From Mycobacterium sp. ITM-2016-00316 (GTDB taxonomy: Bacteria; Actinomycetota; Actinomycetes; Mycobacteriales; Mycobacteriaceae), in NCBI RefSeq assembly GCF_002968335.2, contig NZ_CP134398.1, positions 2,294,001 to 2,358,000 of the forward strand: a stretch of 64,000 nt of DNA, given 5' to 3'. The notes beneath the pieces are model-generated. The model did not search any database. It was not told where the DNA came from and saw only the letters and a program-made list of their open reading frames with translations. A program made the translations under genes and the position numbers. Below are positions 1 through 9,785 of this stretch, piece after piece (within the stretch, counting starts at the first letter, position 1; every line of letters starts with the position of its first letter).

Positions 1-273
1 GGGGATTACCGGCGGCTGGACTCGCGGCTGCATCTGGCGATCGCGGAGGCGGCGGGCTCGGTGTCGCTGGTGCCGCTGGTGGCCGAGAACCGGATGCGGG
101 TCAACGCCCTGCTGGACCAGATCCCGCTGCTGCCCCGCAACATCGCGCACTCCGACGAACAGCACGAGGCGATCGTGGGTGCCATCCTCACCGGCGACGC
201 CGCTGCGGCGGCCGACGCCATGTGCGCGCACCTGGCCGGCTCGGCGGCGCTGCTGCACGGCTTCCTGGACTGA
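1..273 (+). CDS. GntR-family transcriptional regulator, C-terminal part (truncated by window start)
   Basis: The reading frame is open from the first base to a TGA at 271-273, giving 90 residues with no start in the window. The sequence reads as the end of an FCD (FadR C-terminal) ligand-binding domain. It has a 'RLDSRLHLAIAEAAGS' helix, a 'NRMRVN' stretch, and the final helix pattern H..I..AI..GD...A...M..HL, whose histidines normally hold a metal or ligand. The family are dimeric DNA-binding repressors or activators responding to small carboxylates. The N-terminal winged helix lies outside the window, so the regulated pathway cannot be named. Confidence 0.75.
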   Translation, partial: GDYRRLDSRLHLAIAEAAGSVSLVPLVAENRMRVNALLDQIPLLPRNIAHSDEQHEAIVGAILTGDAAAAADAMCAHLAGSAALLHGFLD

Positions 274-293
274 CCCGTACTAGATTGCCTGTC

Positions 294-614
294 ATGGAGG
301 ATGCGTCGGTGGTGCAGCAGGCGTCATCGGCGCTTGCCGACGTCGACACCTCCGAATGGGCACGCCGGTTCGATCTGCTCTCCGATCCGCATCGCCTGGA
401 GATCCTGCTCAGTCTGCACCGGGTTCCCGGCATCTGCGTCAGCGACCTGGCCGCCGCGCTGGGACGATCGGAAAACGCGGTGTCCCAGGCGCTTCGGGTG
501 CTGCGCGGACAGGGCTGGGTGACCAGCAGCCGGGCGGGCCGTTCGGTCAGCTATCGGCTGGCCGACGAGATCGTGCACGACCTGCTGCATTGGATCGGTG
601 CGAGCCACAACTGA
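294..614 (+). CDS. ArsR/SmtB-family transcriptional regulator
   Basis: A 106-residue protein beginning at ATG 294, 20 bases after the preceding gene. It is a single winged helix-turn-helix domain: 'LSDPHRLEILLSLH' (about 27-40) is the conserved ArsR entry helix, followed by 'VSDLAAALGRSENAVSQALRVL' as recognition helices (about 48-70, written here in part) and the beta-wing 'TSSRAGRSVSYRLAD'. The family are homodimeric repressors released by metals or other signals. There is one cysteine, in 'ICVSD', at the position often used by ArsR-type metal sensors, but no full metal site is visible, so the effector is unknown. The methyltransferase 47 bases downstream is the likely co-transcribed target. 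Confidence 0.8.
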   Translation: MEDASVVQQASSALADVDTSEWARRFDLLSDPHRLEILLSLHRVPGICVSDLAAALGRSENAVSQALRVLRGQGWVTSSRAGRSVSYRLADEIVHDLLHWIGASHN

Positions 615-661
615 CTGGCGATTTCGGAGATATCGGGCCGCATTCGGATCACCATGGGTTC

Positions 662-1492
662 ATGGACGCCAATGAATCCGACGCGGCCGACGCCGACCGC
701 GCACTCAAGATCAAGCATCGTGCACTGTGGGCATCCGGCGACTATGTCGCCGTTGCCACCGAACTCATCCCCGAACTCGGTCCGGAACTGGTGCGGGCCT
801 GCCGCGTCGGCGCCGGTGACCGGGTTCTCGACGTCGCCGCGGGCGCGGGAAATGCCGCCATCCCGGCCGCGCGCGCCGGGGCATCGGTGACCGCCGCCGA
901 CCTCACCCCGGAACTGTTCGCGGCGGGCCGTGCCCGCGCGGTGCAGGAGGGTGTGGAGGTGGACTGGCAGGAGGCCGACGCGGAGGCGCTACCGTTCGAG
1001 GACGACGCCTTCGACATCGTGATGTCCTGCGTCGGCGTCATGTTCGCGCCCCGGCACCAGCGCAGCGCCGACGAACTCGTGCGGGTATGCCGTCCGGGCG
1101 GCACGATAGGGCTGATCAACTGGACTCCAACGGGTTTCATCGGGCGACTGTTCGCCACCATGAAACCCTTCGCGCCGCCGCCACCTCCCGGTGCGAGTCC
1201 GGCACCGCTGTGGGGCGATGAAGCGCATGTGACCGAATTGTTCGGCGACCGGGTCGCCGATGTCAGCATGCGGCGCCAGACGGTGGCGCTGGATCATTGC
1301 AGCGGGCCGCTGGAGTTCCGCGAGTACTGGAAACGCAACTACGGGCCCACCATCGCGGTGTACGCATACAACGCCGACAAGCCCGAACAGGTTGCCGCGC
1401 TGGATGACGCCTTCCTCGATTTCCTGGCCTCGACCCAGCGCGACGGCCGGTGGGAGGCCGAGTACCTGCTGGTCACCGCGACCCGGCGCTGA
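662..1492 (+). CDS. Class I SAM-dependent methyltransferase
   Basis: 276 residues from ATG 662. The Rossmann-type SAM fold is clear: motif I 'VLDVAAGAGNAAIPAA' (about residues 58-73), an acidic end of strand 2 ('TAADLTPEL'), 'DAEALPFEDDAFDIV' as motif II/III, and 'VCRPGGTIGLINW' as motif post-III. This is the Methyltransf_11 type that methylates small molecules. The C-terminal half contains a Pro-rich loop ('PFAPPPPPGASPAP') and a region typical of mycobacterial methyltransferases of unknown substrate. It lies downstream of the ArsR gene and runs convergently into mtr, with 2 bases between the stops. Confidence 0.8.
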   Translation: MDANESDAADADRALKIKHRALWASGDYVAVATELIPELGPELVRACRVGAGDRVLDVAAGAGNAAIPAARAGASVTAADLTPELFAAGRARAVQEGVEVDWQEADAEALPFEDDAFDIVMSCVGVMFAPRHQRSADELVRVCRPGGTIGLINWTPTGFIGRLFATMKPFAPPPPPGASPAPLWGDEAHVTELFGDRVADVSMRRQTVALDHCSGPLEFREYWKRNYGPTIAVYAYNADKPEQVAALDDAFLDFLASTQRDGRWEAEYLLVTATRR

Positions 1493-1494
1493 GC

Positions 1495-2889
1495 TCAGTC
1501 CAGGAGGCCGAGCAGCGCGTTCTCGATCACCTCGGGCAGCGCGGGGTGAATCCAATACTGTCCGGTGGCAACCTCTTTGGCGGTCTGACCGAAGCTCATC
1601 GCCTGGATCAGCGGTTGGATGATCGAGGACGCATGGTGCCCCATGATGTGCGCGCCCAGCAACGTGCCGGTGCCGCGGTCGGCGATCAGTTTCGCGACTC
1701 CGGTGTGATCCTCCATCGCCCACCCGTAGGCGGTGGAGCCGTAATCCTGCACCTTCACCACGATGTCGTGGCCGGCCTCGCGGGCCTGGGCCTCGGTGAG
1801 GCCGACGGTGGCGATCTGGGGGTCGGTGAACACCGCCGACGGCACGAACCGGTGATCGCTGGCGACCATGCCCGCGGTGTCGTCCCAGTCGCGCAGCAGG
1901 TTGTGCCGAACCACCCGCATCTCGTGGTTGGCCACATGCTTGAGCTGATAGGCCGAGGACACGTCGCCCAGCGCCCACACCCCGCGCGCGGAGGTGCGCT
2001 GGTACTGGTCGACCACGACCATGCTGTGGTCGAGCTGGATCCCGACCAGTTCGGCGTCCAGCAGGTCGCCGTTGGGCCGGCGACCGGTGGCCACCAGCAG
2101 CATGTCGGCCGCCAACTCGGAGCCGTCGTCGAGTTCCAGGACGATACCGTCGCCGCTGCACGGGCGTGACCCGACGACGTTGGTGTGGGGCCGCAGGTCC
2201 CATTTGGCCGCCGCCAGATCGGTGAACCGGTGGCAGATCGTCTCATCGCAGTGGGTCAGCATCCCGGGGCCACGCACCACGATGGTCACTTTGACCCCGA
2301 GCGAGGAGAACACGTGGGCGAACTCCGCGGCCACGAAACCGCCGCCCACGATCACCAGATGCTCGGGCAGCGCGCTGATCCGCATGATGTCGTCACTGGT
2401 GTGGTACCGCACCCCGCAGTCGGTGATGGCGGGCGGCACGACGGCACGGGCGCCGGCGGCGATCACGACCCGATCCGAGCTGAACTCGGCGCCGTCCTCG
2501 CTGCGCAGCGTGTAGCGGCCGTCGGCGGTGCCGGTGAACCGGGTGTGGCTGCCGTACACGTCGATGTTGGGCAGGCTCCGCTTGTACGCCTCACCGCCGG
2601 AGGCGATCGGATCGATGCGGCCGAACACCCGGGAGACGATGTCGGGCCAGCGCACCTTGTCCACATGCGCGTCGATGCCGTAGCGCGCGCTCTCGCGCAC
2701 CGTCTGGGCGACCTCCGCGGCGTAGACGAACATCTTGGTCGGGATGCAGCCGACGTTGAGGCAGGTGCCGCCGAAGGTGCCCTGCTCGCAGATCGCGACC
2801 CGCATATCGCCGTACCGGGCGTCGAACCCGGCATCGGGGATGCTGTTGCCCGAACCGGTGCCGATGATCGTCAGGTCGTAGTGCTCCAC
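1495..2889 (-). CDS. mtr: Mycothione reductase
   Basis: 464 residues from GTG at 2889, which gives the expected N-terminus beginning with the FAD-binding strand. It is a cytoplasmic flavoprotein that reduces mycothione (mycothiol disulfide) with NADPH, the actinobacterial equivalent of glutathione reductase. Seen: FAD motif '[10 protein letters not shown]' (7-16), redox-active disulfide 'GGTCLNVGC' with Cys43 and Cys48, NAD(P)-binding '[13 protein letters not shown]', a second FAD motif 'GVWALGDV', and the C-terminal catalytic His-Glu pair in '[13 protein letters not shown]'. The length fits the family (about 459-465). The frame stays open far upstream, so the ORF alone does not fix the start; homology does. 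An alpha/beta hydrolase gene ends 11 bases upstream on the same strand, suggesting co-transcription. Confidence 0.95.
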   Translation of the reverse strand: MEHYDLTIIGTGSGNSIPDAGFDARYGDMRVAICEQGTFGGTCLNVGCIPTKMFVYAAEVAQTVRESARYGIDAHVDKVRWPDIVSRVFGRIDPIASGGEAYKRSLPNIDVYGSHTRFTGTADGRYTLRSEDGAEFSSDRVVIAAGARAVVPPAITDCGVRYHTSDDIMRISALPEHLVIVGGGFVAAEFAHVFSSLGVKVTIVVRGPGMLTHCDETICHRFTDLAAAKWDLRPHTNVVGSRPCSGDGIVLELDDGSELAADMLLVATGRRPNGDLLDAELVGIQLDHSMVVVDQYQRTSARGVWALGDVSSAYQLKHVANHEMRVVRHNLLRDWDDTAGMVASDHRFVPSAVFTDPQIATVGLTEAQAREAGHDIVVKVQDYGSTAYGWAMEDHTGVAKLIADRGTGTLLGAHIMGHHASSIIQPLIQAMSFGQTAKEVATGQYWIHPALPEVIENALLGLLD

Positions 2890-2900
2890 GCTGGGCCGCC

Positions 2901-3926
2901 TTATCCGGAATGTGGTGTGGTCGATGGCGTCCCGGCTTTGAGATACCAGTCCAGCCAGGTGTCGAGTTCCTGGTAGGCGGTCGCCTTGGGCTCGGCGACC
3001 GATAGAAACACATCGTGTTTGGCGTCGGTGATCGGGACCACCGTAAGCCGGTCGCCGACGCAGCCTGCCCAGCGGGCGATCTGCGCGACGTCCAGCACCG
3101 CATCGCCGCGCTGGATCAGATCGGGATCGCCGGCCTCGGTGACGCTGCGGTCCGAGCGCAGGACCAGGCTCGGCACGCCGACGTCCAGGCCGCGGTGCAG
3201 GCGCTTCTGTCCGCGCCGGATCGCGTTGATCCAGCCGAAGGTGACCGGGAATCCGCCGACGGGCTTCCAGTCCAGGTTGTAGTCGAACTCCCCGGCGAAG
3301 TCGCGGTGCAGCGTCGTCCCGTACCCACCTGTGGTCGGTCTGCGCACCACCTGCATTTTGCGGAACCGGGCCAGCGCGATGAGTGCCGCCGATGTCGGCG
3401 GGGTGCGCAGGATCGCCGGGCCGTGCAGATCGAAGAACGGGCTGTTGAGCACCAGGCCGCTGATCGGGCCCGTCGCCGAGCGCCGGCGCAGGCGGTCCAG
3501 CCACAGCGACACGATCAGCCCGCCCGCGGAATGCCCGTACATCAGCACGTCGGCGGCGCCGATGGCCTCCAGCGCCGCCTCGAGCGCCGCGTCGTAATGC
3601 GCCAGGTTGGAGGTGAAGTGCGGGGTCTGACCGTCCCGCCGGGATCGGCCGCACTTGGGCAGGTCCAGGGCGTAGCAGGCGAACCCGCGTCCGGAGAAGT
3701 GGTCGGCCAGTTCGGTGTGGAAGAAGTAGTCGGTGTAGCCGTGCACCAACAACACCGCACGATCCGGGCGGCGACCGTCCCGCGGCGGCTCGCCGCGCGA
3801 AATGAGGGTGGCGACCAGGTCGCCCTCCCCATCGGGATCGGCGCCGAGGGCCAGCGGCTGCTGCCAATAGCCAGGTAATACGTCGGGCTCCCAGCCGGTC
3901 ACGGTAGCCACTGTAGTGACCTGCAC
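2901..3926 (-). CDS. Alpha/beta hydrolase (serine aminopeptidase S33 / monoacylglycerol-lipase-like)
   Basis: 341 residues, probably cytoplasmic, with no signal peptide. The alpha/beta-hydrolase landmarks are present: oxyanion region '[18 protein letters not shown]' (about 58-75), nucleophile elbow 'YGHSAGG' with the catalytic serine, an acidic residue near 'VLRSDRSV', and a terminal histidine in 'DAKHDVFLS'. The fold suggests ester or lipid hydrolysis, but the substrate is not evident. It matches the M. tuberculosis gene that precedes mtr (Rv2854-like) in position and character. The ATG at 3926 lies 43 bases from the divergent mqo start, so the two genes share a short promoter region. Confidence 0.8.
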   Translation of the reverse strand: MQVTTVATVTGWEPDVLPGYWQQPLALGADPDGEGDLVATLISRGEPPRDGRRPDRAVLLVHGYTDYFFHTELADHFSGRGFACYALDLPKCGRSRRDGQTPHFTSNLAHYDAALEAALEAIGAADVLMYGHSAGGLIVSLWLDRLRRRSATGPISGLVLNSPFFDLHGPAILRTPPTSAALIALARFRKMQVVRRPTTGGYGTTLHRDFAGEFDYNLDWKPVGGFPVTFGWINAIRRGQKRLHRGLDVGVPSLVLRSDRSVTEAGDPDLIQRGDAVLDVAQIARWAGCVGDRLTVVPITDAKHDVFLSVAEPKATAYQELDTWLDWYLKAGTPSTTPHSG

Positions 3927-3969
3927 GGCCCGACCGCTTGTCTTGCCACCGGCGGGATAACCTTATTGC

Positions 3970-5463
3970 GTGTCTGACCCGAAAGTAGCCAAGACAGACG
4001 TCGTGCTCGTCGGCGCCGGAATCATGAGCGCCACGCTCGGTGCGCTGCTGCGCCTCCTGGAACCGGACTGGTCGATCACCATGATCGAGCGCCTCGACGG
4101 TGCGGCCGCCGAGAGCAGCGATCCGTGGAACAACGCCGGCACCGGTCACTCCGCGCTGTGTGAGCTGAACTACACGCCGCAGAAGTCCGACGGCTCCATC
4201 GACATTGCCAAGGCGATCACCGTCAACGAGCAGTTCCAGGTGTCGCGCCAGTTCTGGGCCTACGCCGTCGAGAACGGTGTGCTGCCCGACGTGCGCAGCT
4301 TCCTCAACCCGATCCCGCACGTGAGCTTCGTGCACGGGGCGGCGAACGCCGAGTACCTGAAGGCGCGTTACGAGGCGCTGGTGACCAACCCGCTGTTCGC
4401 CTCGATGGAGTACATCGACGACAAGGACGAGTTCGCCCGCCGGCTGCCTTTGATGGCGGCCAAACGCGATTTCAGTGAGCCGGTCGCGCTGAACTGGACG
4501 CAGGCCGGCACCGACGTGGACTTCGGATCGCTGTCACGTCAGCTGATCGGCTACACCGCCGACAACGGCATGACCACCCTGTTCGGCCACGATGTGCGCG
4601 ATCTGCACAAGGAGTCCGACGGCAGCTGGACGGTGAAGGTCGTCAACCGGCGCACCCGGGCCAAGAGCAAGATCAACGCCAAGTTCGTGTTCGTCGGCGC
4701 CGGTGGCGGCGCGCTGCCCTTGCTGCAGAAGGCCGGTATCCCGGAGGCCAAGGGCTTCGGTGGTTTCCCGGTCGGCGGCGCGTTCCTGCGCACCGGTAAC
4801 CCCGAGCTGGCCGCGGCCCACCAGGCCAAGGTCTACGGCCTGCCGCCGCTGGGTGCCCCGCCGATGTCGGTGCCGCACTTGGACACCCGCGTCATCAATC
4901 ACAAGTCCTGGCTGCTGTTCGGCCCGTTCGCCGGGTGGTCGCCGAAGTTCCTCAAACAGGGCAAGGTCACCGATCTGCCGCTGTCGGTCAAGCCCAACAA
5001 CCTGGCCTCGATGCTGGGCGTCGGCCTGACCGAGACGGGCCTGCTGAAGTACCTGATCGGCCAGCTGCTGCTGAGCGAGAGTGCGCGCGTCGACACACTG
5101 CGCGAATTCGCGCCCAGTGCAGTCGATTCCGACTGGGAGCTGGACATCGCCGGTCAGCGGGTCCAGGTGATCCGCAGCAAGGGCGCCGGTGGCGTGCTGG
5201 AGTTCGGCACCACCGTGCTCACTGCCGGCGACGGCAGCATCGCCGGTCTGCTGGGCGCCTCACCGGGCGCCTCCACGGCCGTGCCCGCCATGCTGGAGGT
5301 GATGGAGCATTGCTTCGCCGACCAGTACCAGGGCTGGCTGCCCAAGCTCAAGGAGATGGTCCCGTCACTGGGTACCAAGCTGTCGGGAGAGCCCGCGCTG
5401 TTCCGCGAAGTGTGGGACTACGGCACCAAGGTCCTCAAGCTGGATGCTCCCGCGCCCGTATGA
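3970..5463 (+). CDS. mqo: Malate:quinone oxidoreductase
   Basis: 497 residues from GTG 3970. It is a peripheral-membrane FAD enzyme that oxidises L-malate to oxaloacetate and passes electrons to menaquinone, working in both the TCA cycle and the respiratory chain. Evidence: N-terminal FAD-binding '[19 protein letters not shown]', family-typical '[20 protein letters not shown]', '[18 protein letters not shown]' in the middle, and 'GFGGFPVGG', all characteristic of Mqo. No transmembrane segment is seen, as expected. The acetyltransferase gene overlaps its stop codon by four bases (ATGA), indicating translational coupling. Confidence 0.97.
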   Translation: MSDPKVAKTDVVLVGAGIMSATLGALLRLLEPDWSITMIERLDGAAAESSDPWNNAGTGHSALCELNYTPQKSDGSIDIAKAITVNEQFQVSRQFWAYAVENGVLPDVRSFLNPIPHVSFVHGAANAEYLKARYEALVTNPLFASMEYIDDKDEFARRLPLMAAKRDFSEPVALNWTQAGTDVDFGSLSRQLIGYTADNGMTTLFGHDVRDLHKESDGSWTVKVVNRRTRAKSKINAKFVFVGAGGGALPLLQKAGIPEAKGFGGFPVGGAFLRTGNPELAAAHQAKVYGLPPLGAPPMSVPHLDTRVINHKSWLLFGPFAGWSPKFLKQGKVTDLPLSVKPNNLASMLGVGLTETGLLKYLIGQLLLSESARVDTLREFAPSAVDSDWELDIAGQRVQVIRSKGAGGVLEFGTTVLTAGDGSIAGLLGASPGASTAVPAMLEVMEHCFADQYQGWLPKLKEMVPSLGTKLSGEPALFREVWDYGTKVLKLDAPAPV

Positions 5464-5921
5464 CGGTCGCGCTGCGCCGTAGCTGGGCCAAGGATCTGGA
5501 CGCCGCCACGCTCTATGAGCTGCTGAAGCTGCGTGTCGAGGTCTTCGTGGTCGAGCAGGCCTGCCCGTACCCGGAACTCGACGGCCGCGATCTGCTCGCC
5601 GAGACCCGCCATTTCTGGCTGGAAGGCGAGGGCGCTCAGGTGATCTCGACGTTGCGCCTGATGGAGGAACATCCCGGTGGGGAGAAGGTCTTCCGGATCG
5701 GGCGGGTGTGCACCAAGCGCGCCGACCGCGGGCACGGACACACCGCACGGTTGATGCAGGCCGCGATCGCCGAGGTGGGTAACTATCCGTGCCGCATCGA
5801 CGCACAGACCTATCTGCAGGACATGTACGGCGCACACGGATTCGTGCGCGACGGTGACGAATATCTGGAAGACGGGATCCCGCACGTGCCGATGATCCGG
5901 CCGGGAGCAGTGGCGCTGTGA
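5460..5921 (+). CDS. GNAT-family N-acetyltransferase (ElaA-like)
   Basis: 153 residues from the ATG overlapping the mqo stop. The fold is the ElaA subgroup of GNAT: '[27 protein letters not shown]' region at residues 18-44 (the diagnostic VFVVEQ-P-ELDG pattern), an acetyl-CoA-binding segment '[20 protein letters not shown]' (about 80-99), and '[20 protein letters not shown]' near the end. The acceptor is unknown. It overlaps the chelatase gene by four bases, so mqo, this gene and the following cobalamin genes probably share an mRNA. Confidence 0.85.
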   Translation: MTVALRRSWAKDLDAATLYELLKLRVEVFVVEQACPYPELDGRDLLAETRHFWLEGEGAQVISTLRLMEEHPGGEKVFRIGRVCTKRADRGHGHTARLMQAAIAEVGNYPCRIDAQTYLQDMYGAHGFVRDGDEYLEDGIPHVPMIRPGAVAL

Positions 5922-7798
5922 CGATCACCCACTTTCCCTTCAGCGCGCTGGTGGGCCATGACCGGCTGCGACTGGCGCTGGTGCTCTGCGCGGTGCGCCC
6001 CGATATCGGCGGCGTGCTGATCCGCGGCGAGAAGGGCACCGCGAAATCGACCGCGGTGCGCGCACTGGCAACAGTGCTGGCCCAGGTCGACGATGACGCG
6101 CGTCTCGTCGAGCTGCCGATCGGCGCGACCGAGGACCGGGTGGTCGGATCGCTGGACCTGCAGAAGGTGCTGCGCGACGGTGAGCACGCGTTCTCGCCGG
6201 GGCTGCTGGCCCGCGCCCACGGCGGCGTGCTGTACGTCGACGAGGTCAACCTGCTGCACGACCACCTCGTCGATGTATTGCTCGACGCGGCCGCGATGGG
6301 CCGGGTGCACATCGAACGGGACGGCGTATCGCATTCCCATGATGCGCGTTTCGTGCTGATCGGCACGATGAATCCCGAGGAGGGGGAGCTGCGCCCGCAG
6401 TTGCTCGACCGTTTCGGGCTCACCGTCGACGTGGCCGCCTCACGCGATGTCGACGTGCGGGTCGAGGTGATCCGCTCCCGGCTGGCCTTCGAGGCCGATC
6501 CGGCCGGGTTCGCCGCACGCTATGCCGATGCCGATGCCGAGCTGGCCTCGCAGATCGCCGACGCGCGGCTGGCGGTGGCCGGTGTCGTGCTGCCCGACAA
6601 CGAGTTACGGCGCATCGCGGCACTGTGTGCTGCCTTCGACGTGGACGGCATGCGCGCCGACCTGGTGCTCGCGCGCACCGCGGTGGCGCACGCGGCGTGG
6701 CGGGGGAGTTCGACCGTCGAGGAGAAGGACATCCGGGTGGCGGCCGAATTGGCGTTGCCGCACCGGCGTCGCCGCGATCCGTTCGACGACCCGGGCCTGG
6801 ACCCCGAACGCCTCGATGAGGCACTCGCGCAGACCGACGAGGCACCCGAAGACCCCGAACCCGATCCCGAGCCGCCCGGTGGTGGCGGATCGGACACCCC
6901 GATCGACGGCCCGGCCCCGCAAGGAGATTCGCAGAGCAGCGGGCAGGACGGCGAGCCATCCGAGGGGCCGAAGCGAAACGGCGCACCGCCGACCCGGTCC
7001 AGCGCGCCGCCGTCGGCCACCTTCCGGACCAAGGCGCTGGTGGTTCCCGGAGTCGGTGAGGGCGCCCCGGGTCGCCGCTCCCGGGCGCGCAACCGCACCG
7101 GGAGCACCGTCGGCTCGACCGAGGTGCCCGGCGAGGGGCACGGTACCCACGTGTTCGCGACCCTGTTGGCCGCGGTCCACAACCAGCGCCGGCCGGGCCG
7201 CCCGCGGGTGCAGCCCGACGATGTCCGCCGGGCCGTGCGGGAGGGCCGGGAAGGCAACCTGGTGATCTTCGTCGTCGACGCCTCCGGGTCGATGGCCGCG
7301 CGGGACCGGATGTCCGCGGTCGGCGGGGCCACGCTGTCGCTGCTGCGCGATGCCTACCAGCGTCGCGACAAGGTCGCGGTGATCACCTTCCGGGGCCAGC
7401 GTGCCGATGTGCTGCTCCCACCCACTTCCTCGGTGTACATCGCCGGACGGCGCCTGGCCCACTTCGACACCGGCGGCAAAACGCCACTGGCACAGGGATT
7501 GCTGGCCGCCCGCGACGTGGTGCTGCGCGAGAAGGCGCGTGATCGGGCCCGCCGCTCGCTGGTGGTGGTGCTCACCGATGGGCGGGCCACAGGGGGGCCG
7601 GACCCGCTGGGCCGGACCCGGACAGCCGCCCGCCTGCTGGTCGCCGAGGGCGCCGCGGCCGTCGTGGTGGACTGCGAGACGTCCTTTGTGCGTCTGGGTT
7701 TGGCCGAGCAGTTGGCCCAGCAGCTGGAAGCGCCCGCCGTGCGACTGGCCCAGCTGCAGGCCGGCGAGCTGACCTCGTTGGTCAAGACCGCTGCGTAG
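5918..7798 (+). CDS. Magnesium/cobalt-chelatase-like AAA ATPase fused to a von Willebrand A domain (BchI-BchD type)
   Basis: 626 residues from GTG 5918. Residues 1 to about 290 form an AAA+ module with Walker A '[10 protein letters not shown]', Walker B '[12 protein letters not shown]' and sensor '[20 protein letters not shown]'. About 295-410 is an acidic, Pro-rich, low-complexity linker. About 445-626 is a VWA domain with MIDAS '[13 protein letters not shown]' and '[10 protein letters not shown]'. These are the I and D subunits of metal chelatases in one chain. Directly upstream of cobO and cobB, the likely role is to power cobalt insertion by CobN in aerobic B12 synthesis rather than chlorophyll synthesis. 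That role is inferred from context and CobN is not in the window. Confidence 0.85.
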   Translation: MTITHFPFSALVGHDRLRLALVLCAVRPDIGGVLIRGEKGTAKSTAVRALATVLAQVDDDARLVELPIGATEDRVVGSLDLQKVLRDGEHAFSPGLLARAHGGVLYVDEVNLLHDHLVDVLLDAAAMGRVHIERDGVSHSHDARFVLIGTMNPEEGELRPQLLDRFGLTVDVAASRDVDVRVEVIRSRLAFEADPAGFAARYADADAELASQIADARLAVAGVVLPDNELRRIAALCAAFDVDGMRADLVLARTAVAHAAWRGSSTVEEKDIRVAAELALPHRRRRDPFDDPGLDPERLDEALAQTDEAPEDPEPDPEPPGGGGSDTPIDGPAPQGDSQSSGQDGEPSEGPKRNGAPPTRSSAPPSATFRTKALVVPGVGEGAPGRRSRARNRTGSTVGSTEVPGEGHGTHVFATLLAAVHNQRRPGRPRVQPDDVRRAVREGREGNLVIFVVDASGSMAARDRMSAVGGATLSLLRDAYQRRDKVAVITFRGQRADVLLPPTSSVYIAGRRLAHFDTGGKTPLAQGLLAARDVVLREKARDRARRSLVVVLTDGRATGGPDPLGRTRTAARLLVAEGAAAVVVDCETSFVRLGLAEQLAQQLEAPAVRLAQLQAGELTSLVKTAA

Positions 7799-7806
7799 GA
7801 GGCACC

Positions 7807-8421
7807 GTGCCACAGGGACAACCGCTGACCGTGCCCAATGACGGGCTGACCACCAGGGCGCGCCGCAACGCGCCGCTGCTGGCGGTGCACACCGGTCCCG
7901 GTAAAGGGAAGTCGACCGCGGCGTTCGGCATGGCGTTGCGGGCCTGGAACCAGGGTTTCGATATCGCGGTGTTCCAGTTCGTGAAGAGTGCCAAATGGAA
8001 AGTCGGCGAGGAGAGCGCTTTTCGGGAGCTCGGCCGGCTGCACGACGAGCACGGCACCGGTGGGGCCGTGCAGTGGCACAAGATGGGCTCGGGCTGGTCG
8101 TGGACGCGCAAGCAGGGCAACGATGTCGACCACGCGGAGACCGCGCGCGACGGATGGGCCGAGATCAAACACCGGATCGCCGAGCAGAGCCACGACTTCT
8201 ATGTGCTCGACGAGTTCACCTACCCGCTCAAATGGGGCTGGATCTCCACCGATGAGGTGATCGCGACGCTGGCCGACCGGCCGGGCAACCAGCATGTGGT
8301 GATCACCGGCCGGGACGCCCCGCAGGCGCTGATCGAGGCCGCCGATCTGGTGACCGAGATGACCAAGGTCAAACACCCTATGGACGCCGGCCGCAAGGGT
8401 CAGCGCGGCATCGAATGGTGA
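7807..8421 (+). CDS. cobO: Cob(I)yrinic acid a,c-diamide adenosyltransferase
   Basis: 204 residues from GTG 7807, a normal length for CobO/BtuR. It transfers the adenosyl group of ATP to reduced corrinoid to form the Co-C bond. Seen: P-loop 'TGPGKGKSTAAFGMALRA' (about 32-49), 'VFQFVKSAKWKVGEE', a 'LDEFTYPLKWGWIS' segment with the Walker-B-like acidic residue, 'VVITGRDAP', and the C-terminal 'EVTEMTKVKHPMDAGRKGQRG'-type signature (here ending in RGIEW), which is diagnostic for this family. Nine bases after the chelatase gene, and overlapping cobB by seven bases. Confidence 0.96.
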   Translation: MPQGQPLTVPNDGLTTRARRNAPLLAVHTGPGKGKSTAAFGMALRAWNQGFDIAVFQFVKSAKWKVGEESAFRELGRLHDEHGTGGAVQWHKMGSGWSWTRKQGNDVDHAETARDGWAEIKHRIAEQSHDFYVLDEFTYPLKWGWISTDEVIATLADRPGNQHVVITGRDAPQALIEAADLVTEMTKVKHPMDAGRKGQRGIEW

Positions 8422-9785
8422 GTATCCCCGCGGTCATCATCGCCGCTCCCGCATCGGGAAGCGGAAAGACCACCGTGGCAACGGGATTGATGGGGGCGCT
8501 GCGCCGTGCCGGGCACCGCGTCGCACCGTTCAAGGTGGGACCCGACTTCATCGACCCGGGTTATCACGCCCTGGCCACCGGGCTGCCCGGCCGCAACCTG
8601 GATGCGGTGATGCTGGGGGAGTCGTTGATCGGCCCGCTGTACCGGCACGGCACCGCAGGCGCCGATATCGCCGTCGTCGAAGGGGTGATGGGGCTGTTCG
8701 ACGGCCGGATCGCCGAGGACGGGGTGGGCCCGGCGCGCGGATCCACCGCACACGTCGCGGGGTTGCTGGGCGCTCCCGTCGTGCTGGTGGTCGATGCGCG
8801 GGGTCAGAGTCACAGCATTGCCGCTCTGCTGCACGGCTTTTCGACGTACGACACGTCGATCCGGATGGCCGGGGTCATTTTGAACCGAGTCGGTTCCCCG
8901 CGCCATGAGCAGGTCCTGCGCCAGGCGTGCGAACACGCCGGGGTCCCGGTGCTCGGGGCGATTCCGCGCACCGCTGAACTCGAGGTGCCCTCACGCCACC
9001 TCGGTCTGGTCACCGCCGTCGAGTACGGCGCGCTCGCCGATCGTGCCGTCGCGGCGATGACGGATCTGGTGGCCGAACACATCGATATCGCGGCCCTGGT
9101 CGCCGCGGCGGCGAGCAATGTCAGCGCCGAAGCCTGGTCACCGGATTTTCACTCGCCCCGGACCGCCGGAGTGACCGTCGCGCTGGCCGCGGGGCGGGCA
9201 TTCAGCTTCGGCTACGCCGAGCACCGGGAACTGCTGACCGCCGCCGGCGCCGACGTCGTCGACTTCGATCCGCTGCTCGATGTGCTGCCCGAAGACACCG
9301 CCGCCCTGGTCATCCCGGGTGGCTTCCCCGAACAGTTCACCGCCGAACTGTCGGCCAATGAGACCGTGCGTGGCCAGATCCGGGCGCTGGCGGCGGCGGG
9401 CGCCCCGGTGCACGCCGAGTGCGCCGGCCTGACCTATCTGGTCGAGGATCTCGACGGGGTTCCGATGTGCGGGGTGCTGGCCGGTTCGGCGCGATTCACC
9501 GAGCGTCTCACCCTGGGTTACCGGGATGCCGTGGCGGTCACCGAATCGCCGCTACACACCGTCGGCGAGCGGGTCAGTGGACACGAATTTCACCGCACTG
9601 CAGTGACTTTCGGTCAGGACTATCCGAGCGCCTGGGGCTACAGCTCGACAGCCGGCCGGCGCGCCGGTGACGGAGTGGTGCACGGCGGTGTGCACGCCGG
9701 GTACCTGCACACACATCCGGCGGCGCACCCGCAGGCCAGCTCCCGCTTCGTCGCGGCGGCCGCAACCTTTAAGCTCGGCGGGTGA
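8415..9785 (+). CDS. cobB: Cobyrinate / hydrogenobyrinate a,c-diamide synthase
   Basis: 456 residues. An N-terminal dethiobiotin-synthetase-like domain with P-loop 'IAAPASGSGKTTVATGLMG' and 'FKVGPDFIDPGYH', followed by a class I glutamine amidotransferase domain with 'VIPGGFPEQF', the nucleophile in 'VHAECAGLTYL', and a terminal His region 'HAGYLHTHPAAHP'. It amidates the a and c carboxylates of the corrin ring using glutamine and ATP. ATG 8415 lies inside cobO. A GTG three bases later (8418) is an equally good start that overlaps the cobO TGA. The gene overlaps cysG by four bases (GTGA). Confidence 0.95.
   Translation: MVSIPAVIIAAPASGSGKTTVATGLMGALRRAGHRVAPFKVGPDFIDPGYHALATGLPGRNLDAVMLGESLIGPLYRHGTAGADIAVVEGVMGLFDGRIAEDGVGPARGSTAHVAGLLGAPVVLVVDARGQSHSIAALLHGFSTYDTSIRMAGVILNRVGSPRHEQVLRQACEHAGVPVLGAIPRTAELEVPSRHLGLVTAVEYGALADRAVAAMTDLVAEHIDIAALVAAAASNVSAEAWSPDFHSPRTAGVTVALAAGRAFSFGYAEHRELLTAAGADVVDFDPLLDVLPEDTAALVIPGGFPEQFTAELSANETVRGQIRALAAAGAPVHAECAGLTYLVEDLDGVPMCGVLAGSARFTERLTLGYRDAVAVTESPLHTVGERVSGHEFHRTAVTFGQDYPSAWGYSSTAGRRAGDGVVHGGVHAGYLHTHPAAHPQASSRFVAAAATFKLGG

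Noticed and set aside
1495..4335. A 946-residue minus-strand open frame spanning mtr, the hydrolase gene and part of mqo
   Set aside because: Only the last 464 codons encode a recognisable protein (mycothione reductase). The rest is the antisense/shifted shadow of two well-supported genes, produced by high GC content.
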